In this document: positions 6,481 to 10,980 of the stretch, in pieces
Layout: each line of letters opens with the position of its first letter
Numbering within the stretch: position 1 is the first letter of the stretch
DNA from: an uncultured bacterium
Lineage (GTDB): Bacteria > Chloroflexota > Anaerolineae > JACIWP01
Direction: 5' to 3'
Assembly: GCA_903872005.1 (NCBI GenBank)
Contig: CAIQJD010000796.1
Coordinates: 1-10,980 of the forward strand
Length of the DNA stretch: 10,980 bases
The notes under the pieces: generated by a model
Database searches by the model: none
What the model saw: only the letters and a program-made list of their open reading frames with translations
Told to the model about the DNA's origin: nothing
Made by a program: the position numbers and the translations under genes

Positions 6481-6501
6481 AGGTCTGCGGGCAGGGAGAG
6501 C

Positions 6502-9261
6502 ATGGTCGTTTCCATTTTACGCACCAAACTCTATATCCCACCGTTGCGGCCCGAAGTGGTGGCGCGGCCGCGCCTGTTGGCGCGCCTGAACGCCGGCCTG
6601 CACCAGGGCCGCCGGCTCACCGTCATCTCCGCGCCGGCCGGCTTCGGCAAGACCACTCTCCTGAGCGCCTGGGTCGCCGATTGCGGCGAGCCGGCCGCCT
6701 GGGTCTCCCTCGACGCCGGCGACAACGACCCGGCTCGCTTCTGGATGTATCTCGCCGAGGCGCTCCGTAGCCTGCCCGACCTGCAGAGCGCCGGCGTCGG
6801 CGAGTCCCTCCTGGCCGCCCTGCAATCGCCCAATCCGCCGGCCCTCCAGCCCCTCCTGGCCGGCCTCATCAACGAAATCAGCGCCGCCCCGCCCCAGCCC
6901 GGCCGTCGGCTGCGCCTGCTCCTCTTCCTTGACGACTATCACGTCATCAAGGAGCCGCAAATCCATGACGGGCTGGCCTTCCTGCTGGATCATCTGCCGG
7001 CGCAGATGCACCTGGTCATCGCCACGCGGGCGGATCCGCCGCTGCCCCTCAGCCGGCTGCGCGCCCGCGATCAGCTCACCGAGCTGAATGAAAGCGACCT
7101 GCGCTTCACCTCGGCCGAGACGACGACCTTTCTGAACCAGGTCATGGCCCTGGGCCTCTCGGCGGCCGACATTGCCGCGCTGGAAGCGCGCACCGAAGGC
7201 TGGATCGTCGGCCTGCGTATGGCCGGCTACGCCTTGCAGAGCAAGCTGGCCGCCCTGGGCGACCAGACGGAGCAGCTTTCGGACTACATCGCCGGCTTCA
7301 TCGGCAGCCACCGCTACATCCTGGACTACCTGACCGATGAGGTGCTGACGCGCGAGCCGGCCGACGTGCAAGACTTCCTGATGCAGACCGCTATCCTGGA
7401 GCGCCTCTCCGCGCCGCTGTGCAATGCCGTCGCCGGCCAGAGCGATAGCCAGGACATGCTGGAGCGGCTGGATCGCGCCAACCTCTTCGTCATCCCACTA
7501 GATGACCAGCGCCATTGGTATCGCTACCACCATCTCTTCGCCGAGCTATTGCGCCAACGCCTGGGCCGGCTGCGCCCAGAGATGCCGGCCCAGTTGCACC
7601 GCCGCGCCAGCGCGTGGTACGAACAGTCCCACGCCATCCCCGACGCCATCACCCATGCCCTGGCCGGCGCGGACTACGCGCGCGCCGCCCGCCTCATCGA
7701 GCAGCACGCCATCCAGCAGATGATGGGCCATCGCAAAGAGGCCACGGTGGCCGGCTGGCTGGAAGCATTGCCGCCGGAGATCATTCGCCAACGCCCCTGG
7801 CTGTGCGCCTATCAGGCATGGACGCGCTACTGGAAGGGCCAGCGCGAGAAAGTGGAAGAGTGCTTGCTGGCCGCCGAAGCAGCGCTGGCGCAGACGCCGG
7901 CCCCTGAAGCCGGCGGCCTGAGCCGGCGCGACCGGCAGCTCATCGCCGGCTACATCGCTGCCTTCCGTGCCCACCTGGCCCTCACACTCCAGGACTTGCC
8001 GCGCGTCGTCGCCCTGGCCGAAGAGGCGCTCAAGCTCCTCCCCGAAGGCGACTTTGCCCGCTGCGAGGCTGCCGTGGCCCTGGGCGGGGCGTATTGGGGC
8101 CAGGGGAATGTCCTGGCGGCGCGGGAAGCCTTCGCGCAAGGGCGCGCCACCGCGCTCAAAAGCGGCTATCCGCCGCTGGCGGTGCCTTCGGCCTGCTACG
8201 TCGGCGTGCAGCTCATCAAACAGGGCCGGCTGCACGAAGCCTACGCCGACTATCGCCAGGCCCTCGCCTGGGCCAGCGGGCCTGACGGGGCGCGCCAGCC
8301 GGTGGCGGCCTTCCCCCTCATCCGCCTGGGCGACTTGGCCCGCGAATGGAATGATCTGGACGCGGCGCGCCGCGACCTGAGCGACGGCGTGGCGCTCAGC
8401 CCGCAGCTCGGCCAGGCCGACGTGCTGGCCGAGGGCCAGGTGTTGCTGGCGCGCCTGCAGAGCGCGCTGGGCGATCCGGCCGGCGCGCATGCCAGCCTGG
8501 ATGCCGTGGCTCAGATCGCCCGCCAGACCCCCATTGACCCCTGGATCGCCGCCTGGGCCGACCAGTGCCGGCTGCGCCTCTGGCTGAAAGAGGGCCAGTG
8601 GGCCGCCGCCAACCGTTGGGCCGAGGCCAGCGGCCTGCGCCCCGATGGCGAGCTGAGCTATCAACACGACCTGCACCACGTCAATCTGGCGCGTCTCCTC
8701 ATCGCCCGCGGTCTGGCCGACCCCGCTGGGCCGGACCTGGCCGCCGGCCTGGGTCTTCTGGCGCGCCTGCAGCCGGCCGCGCAACGCGCCGGCTGGGTAC
8801 ACGAAGAAATCGAGATCCTCTTGCTCCTGGCCCAGGGCCAATACGCCGCCGGCCAGACGCCGGCCGCCCTGACCGCCCTGCAGCGCGCCCTGGCCCTGGC
8901 TGAGCCGGGGAGCTATTTGCGCGTCTTTCTGGACGAAGGGCCGGCGCTGCTGCGCCTGCTGCGGCTGGCGGCGCCACGCGGTCTGGCGCCGGCGCAGGTC
9001 GGCTGGATCCTGGCCGCCGGCGACGCCGCGCCGGCCGACGTCGCGCCGGCCGACCAGACGGCGCTCTTCGAGGCGCTCAGCGAGCGCGAGATTGAAGTCT
9101 TGCGCCTCATCGCCGACGGCCTGAGCAACAACGAGATCGGCGAGCGCCTCTTCATTGCGCCGGGGACGGTCAAGGCGCACACCTCGGCGATTTACGCCAA
9201 GCTGGACGCGCGCGGCCGCACGGCGGCCGTGGCGCGCGCCCGCGCCCTGGGCCTCTTGTGA
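6502..9261 (+). CDS. LuxR-family transcriptional activator, MalT-like ATP-dependent (LAL) type
   Basis: 919 residues, the size typical of MalT/LAL regulators. The N-terminus (LRTKLYIPPLRPEVVARPRL) is the family opening. Walker A is APAGFGKTT (44-52) and Walker B is LLLFLDDYH (139-147), so an intact STAND-type ATPase is expected. WYRYHHLFAELLRQRL (339-354) is the conserved winged-helix segment. A MalT-like helical repeat region begins near 377 (AITHALAGADYARAA) and runs through superhelical, ligand-sensing repeats to about 850. The C-terminal GerE/LuxR helix-turn-helix occupies about 858-919, with LSEREIEVLRLIADGLSNNE and TVKAH. The start is supported by AGGGAG (6493-6498), at a short 3-nt spacing, and by the family N-terminus. 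It diverges from the transport operon and may activate it or the oxidoreductase downstream. The inducer is unknown. Confidence 0.93.
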   Translation: MVVSILRTKLYIPPLRPEVVARPRLLARLNAGLHQGRRLTVISAPAGFGKTTLLSAWVADCGEPAAWVSLDAGDNDPARFWMYLAEALRSLPDLQSAGVGESLLAALQSPNPPALQPLLAGLINEISAAPPQPGRRLRLLLFLDDYHVIKEPQIHDGLAFLLDHLPAQMHLVIATRADPPLPLSRLRARDQLTELNESDLRFTSAETTTFLNQVMALGLSAADIAALEARTEGWIVGLRMAGYALQSKLAALGDQTEQLSDYIAGFIGSHRYILDYLTDEVLTREPADVQDFLMQTAILERLSAPLCNAVAGQSDSQDMLERLDRANLFVIPLDDQRHWYRYHHLFAELLRQRLGRLRPEMPAQLHRRASAWYEQSHAIPDAITHALAGADYARAARLIEQHAIQQMMGHRKEATVAGWLEALPPEIIRQRPWLCAYQAWTRYWKGQREKVEECLLAAEAALAQTPAPEAGGLSRRDRQLIAGYIAAFRAHLALTLQDLPRVVALAEEALKLLPEGDFARCEAAVALGGAYWGQGNVLAAREAFAQGRATALKSGYPPLAVPSACYVGVQLIKQGRLHEAYADYRQALAWASGPDGARQPVAAFPLIRLGDLAREWNDLDAARRDLSDGVALSPQLGQADVLAEGQVLLARLQSALGDPAGAHASLDAVAQIARQTPIDPWIAAWADQCRLRLWLKEGQWAAANRWAEASGLRPDGELSYQHDLHHVNLARLLIARGLADPAGPDLAAGLGLLARLQPAAQRAGWVHEEIEILLLLAQGQYAAGQTPAALTALQRALALAEPGSYLRVFLDEGPALLRLLRLAAPRGLAPAQVGWILAAGDAAPADVAPADQTALFEALSEREIEVLRLIADGLSNNEIGERLFIAPGTVKAHTSAIYAKLDARGRTAAVARARALGLL

Positions 9262-9391
9262 GCCGGCCGGCGCAACGACGCCCACAAGGGGCTAAGCTAC
9301 GTCGGACCAGGCAGAGGTGCGCCCTGCGGTGGGGCACACTGGAATCCCAACGGGTCAGGCAGCAACCATTCCCACAGGAGCACAGACGACC

Positions 9392-10762
9392 ATGGATATT
9401 GCAGCGCAACGCTATCAGGTGGTGGTTGCCGGCGGGGGCAGCGCCGGCTGGGTGGCCGCGCTGGCGGCGGCGCGCGCCGGCGCGCGGGTCCTGATCCTGG
9501 AGCGCCGGCATCATCTGGGCGGCAACCTCGCCTCTGGTCTGCCCATCCTCGGCTTCTTCAATACCCAGGCCCAACAGATTGTGCGCGGCATCCCCGATGC
9601 GTTCGTCGGGCGGCTGACCGCGGCCGGCGGTACCGACGGCTACCAGATCCTCGACTTGTGGCAAAGCTCGCAGGTCTCGTTGGAGCCGGTCGTCGTCAAG
9701 TGCGTCATCCAGGCCATGTTGGAGGAGGCCGGCGCCGAATTCCTCTTCGACGCGCAGGTCAGCGACGCCGTGATGCAGGGCGACCGGCTGGTCGGCGTTG
9801 AAATCCAGAAGCGCTCCGGGCGCGAGATCGTCTTCGGCGATGTCTTCATTGACGCCACTGGCGACGCCGAGCTGGCCTATCGCGCCGGCGCGCCCATCCA
9901 TCTGGGCGATCCGGCCACCGGCGCGATGCAGCCGCCCACGCTGCTGGTGCGCCTGTTGGGCGTGGACGTGCCGGCCATGCGCGCCCATCTGCAAGCGCAC
10001 CCCGAAGACTACGTGAACTGGCGCATGCGGCCGGGCAAGACGATCACATCGGAGTTCCTGGCGCGCGTGCCGCTCTTCCTGGCGTTCACGCGCCAGCTTC
10101 AGGCCGCGCGCGAGGCCGGCGATTTCGATGCTACCATTGATCGCGTCATGTTCAGCGCCATGCCCTTCGACCGCTCCATCTGCGTCAATATGCTGCGCCC
10201 CTATGGCGTGGATGGCACGCGCTCCGAGAGCATCACCGCCGGCCTGCGCCAGTTGCGCCCCGAAGTCCTCAAGCTGGAGCGCTTCTTCCGCAAGTACATT
10301 CCCGGCTGCGCGGACGCCTACGCCGCCGATGTGGACCCGGAGCTGCTCTCCCGCGAGACGCGTCGCATCGTCGGCGAGTACGCCCTGACGGCCGAGGATG
10401 TGCTGGCCGGCCGACAATTCCCCGACAGCATCGGCCTGGGCGGCTACTACATTGACGTGCACAATGCCAACGACCCGGGCTGCGCCTGCGTCTTGAGTCA
10501 CGGCACATACGGCATTCCCTATCGCTGCCTGCTGCCGCAGAAGGTCGAAGGCTTGCTGGTGGCCGGCCGCACGATCTCGGGCACGCCGGCCGCGGCCGGC
10601 TCCTTCCGCGTCATGGCGACCTGCATGGCGATTGGGCAGGGCGCCGGCGTCGCTGCGGCGCTGGCTGCCCAGGCAGGCGTCGCGCCGCGCCGGGTCTCTA
10701 TCGAGCGGCTGCGAGATCAGCTCGTCGCGACCGGCGCGCTGGTAGATGCGCCGCCGGCCTGA
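9392..10762 (+). CDS. FAD-dependent oxidoreductase (FAD_oxidored family)
   Basis: 456 residues from the ATG at 9392. The frame is open further upstream, but this start has AGGAG (9376-9380) before it and places the nucleotide-binding fold at the N-terminus as expected. VVVAGGGSAG (10-19) is the dinucleotide-binding loop, E37 in LILER the ribose-binding acidic residue, and LGGN (42-45) follows as usual. The C-terminal part, EGLLVAGRTISGTPAAAGSF then RVMATCMAIGQGAG (406-419), is the second FAD-contacting block characteristic of FAD_oxidored proteins. There is no signal peptide. The substrate is unknown; relatives often sit in carbohydrate-use clusters. It lies 130 nt after the LuxR gene. That gap holds a small bulged hairpin (9317-9337) and no promoter I could recognise, so cotranscription is possible. 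Confidence 0.9.
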   Translation: MDIAAQRYQVVVAGGGSAGWVAALAAARAGARVLILERRHHLGGNLASGLPILGFFNTQAQQIVRGIPDAFVGRLTAAGGTDGYQILDLWQSSQVSLEPVVVKCVIQAMLEEAGAEFLFDAQVSDAVMQGDRLVGVEIQKRSGREIVFGDVFIDATGDAELAYRAGAPIHLGDPATGAMQPPTLLVRLLGVDVPAMRAHLQAHPEDYVNWRMRPGKTITSEFLARVPLFLAFTRQLQAAREAGDFDATIDRVMFSAMPFDRSICVNMLRPYGVDGTRSESITAGLRQLRPEVLKLERFFRKYIPGCADAYAADVDPELLSRETRRIVGEYALTAEDVLAGRQFPDSIGLGGYYIDVHNANDPGCACVLSHGTYGIPYRCLLPQKVEGLLVAGRTISGTPAAAGSFRVMATCMAIGQGAGVAAALAAQAGVAPRRVSIERLRDQLVATGALVDAPPA

Positions 10763-10815
10763 AATAAACCTCCCGATAGGCCATTCGGCCGATGCCGGCC
10801 GGCCCGGTTTAGGGC

Positions 10816-10821
10816 TATACT
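10816..10821 (+). promoter_or_regulatory. Possible -10 box upstream of the right-end gene
   Basis: TATACT within GGCTATACT resembles the -10 box of the LuxR-gene promoter, which also reads GCTATACT. No credible -35 box is found 16-18 bp upstream in this GC-rich stretch. If used, transcription would start near 10828. Confidence 0.4.
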
Positions 10822-10832
10822 GGGGTCACAAG

Positions 10833-10892
10833 ATGAGAAAACCAGACCGGACAAGCGGGGCCGACCGCCGGCACTCGGGATGTGTGCGATGA
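10833..10892 (+). CDS. Possible 19-codon leader ORF overlapping the next start codon
   Basis: ATG at 10833 opens a 19-residue, basic peptide (MRKPDRTSGADRRHSGCVR) that stops at TGA 10890-10892. That stop overlaps the next gene's start in an ATGA arrangement, which is typical of translational coupling. It begins about 5 nt after the predicted transcription start, so it would be near-leaderless. No SD is seen. Such a short ORF can easily arise by chance. Confidence 0.25.
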   Translation: MRKPDRTSGADRRHSGCVR

Positions 10893-10980
10893 CGACCCTG
10901 ACGCAACGTGATATCCTGACCCAGGCAGCCTACTACGATGATCTCCGCCGTGCCGCGCAGCAACACCTGCGGACGGAAGA
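10889..10980 (+). CDS. Start of an unidentified gene, truncated by the window edge
   Basis: ATG at 10889 opens a frame that runs to the window end, 30 complete codons beginning MTTLTQRDILTQAAYYDDLR. An in-frame ATG at 10880 (giving MCAMTT) is an alternative. Neither has a strong SD; GGGA at 10877-10880 could serve the later start. The visible residues look like an amphipathic, helical N-terminus with no signal peptide or membrane segment. I do not recognise the family. It is separated from the oxidoreductase by 126 nt and may have its own promoter. Confidence 0.5.
   Translation, partial: MTTLTQRDILTQAAYYDDLRRAAQQHLRTE

Noticed and set aside
6317..6589. 90-residue plus-strand ORF across the divergent control region
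   Set aside because: It covers promoters, the palindrome and the LuxR start in another frame, has no SD and no protein-like composition.
7546..9285. 579-residue minus-strand ORF within the LuxR gene
   Set aside because: It is an antisense shadow. The plus strand has Walker motifs, the MalT winged-helix segment and a LuxR helix-turn-helix in one continuous frame.
9170..10501. 443-residue minus-strand ORF opposite the oxidoreductase
   Set aside because: It is a shadow with no recognisable motifs. The plus strand encodes both FAD-binding blocks.
10781..10813. Possible terminator after the oxidoreductase in GGCC-rich sequence
   Set aside because: Several short competing stems can be drawn, none longer than 5-6 bp without gaps, and only three T residues follow. 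The repeated GGCC words explain the pairing.
1..10980. CRISPR arrays, tRNA or rRNA genes, insertion sequences, toxin-antitoxin pairs
   Set aside because: I looked for spaced direct repeats, cloverleaf-type sequences, transposase motifs and small gene pairs and found none.

Overview
The window comes from a GC-rich bacterium, most likely a member of the Chloroflexota (Anaerolineae or Caldilineae type). Three features suggest this. The solute-binding lipoprotein has a long Thr/Pro/Ala linker right after its lipobox cysteine. There is a large ATP-dependent MalT/LAL-type LuxR regulator. The hexamer GCCGGC is very dense throughout. The taxonomic call is inference from style, not from a marker gene.

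Left two thirds (1-6233, minus strand): one probable operon, transcribed leftwards from a good promoter at 6321-6349. The order is DppB-type permease, DppC-type permease, family 5 substrate-binding lipoprotein, a cytoplasmic five-bladed-propeller protein resembling glycoside hydrolases, and a GntR/FCD regulator whose C-terminus runs on in frame into a second copy of the same propeller family. That last gene leaves the window. No transporter ATPase gene is present. An operator-like site matching the FadR-type consensus overlaps the predicted transcription start, and a 19-bp palindrome lies just downstream. The simplest reading is an oligosaccharide or glycoconjugate uptake operon, repressed by its own last gene product.

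Middle (6234-6501): a compact divergent control region. Two promoters face away from each other with their -35 boxes 35 bp apart. The rightward transcript begins with a perfect 20-bp-stem palindrome placed just before the ribosome binding site.

Right third (6502-10980, plus strand): a 919-residue LuxR/MalT-like regulator, a 456-residue FAD-dependent oxidoreductase of the FAD_oxidored type, and the first 30 codons of an unidentified gene preceded by a possible promoter and a tiny overlapping ORF.

The item most deserving attention is the GntR-FCD/propeller fusion. It places a DNA-binding domain, a ligand-binding FCD domain and a carbohydrate-enzyme-like propeller in one polypeptide. A free-standing paralogue of the propeller is encoded directly upstream, and a matching operator candidate lies at the operon promoter. 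Together these suggest a one-component sugar sensor that I do not recognise from described systems.
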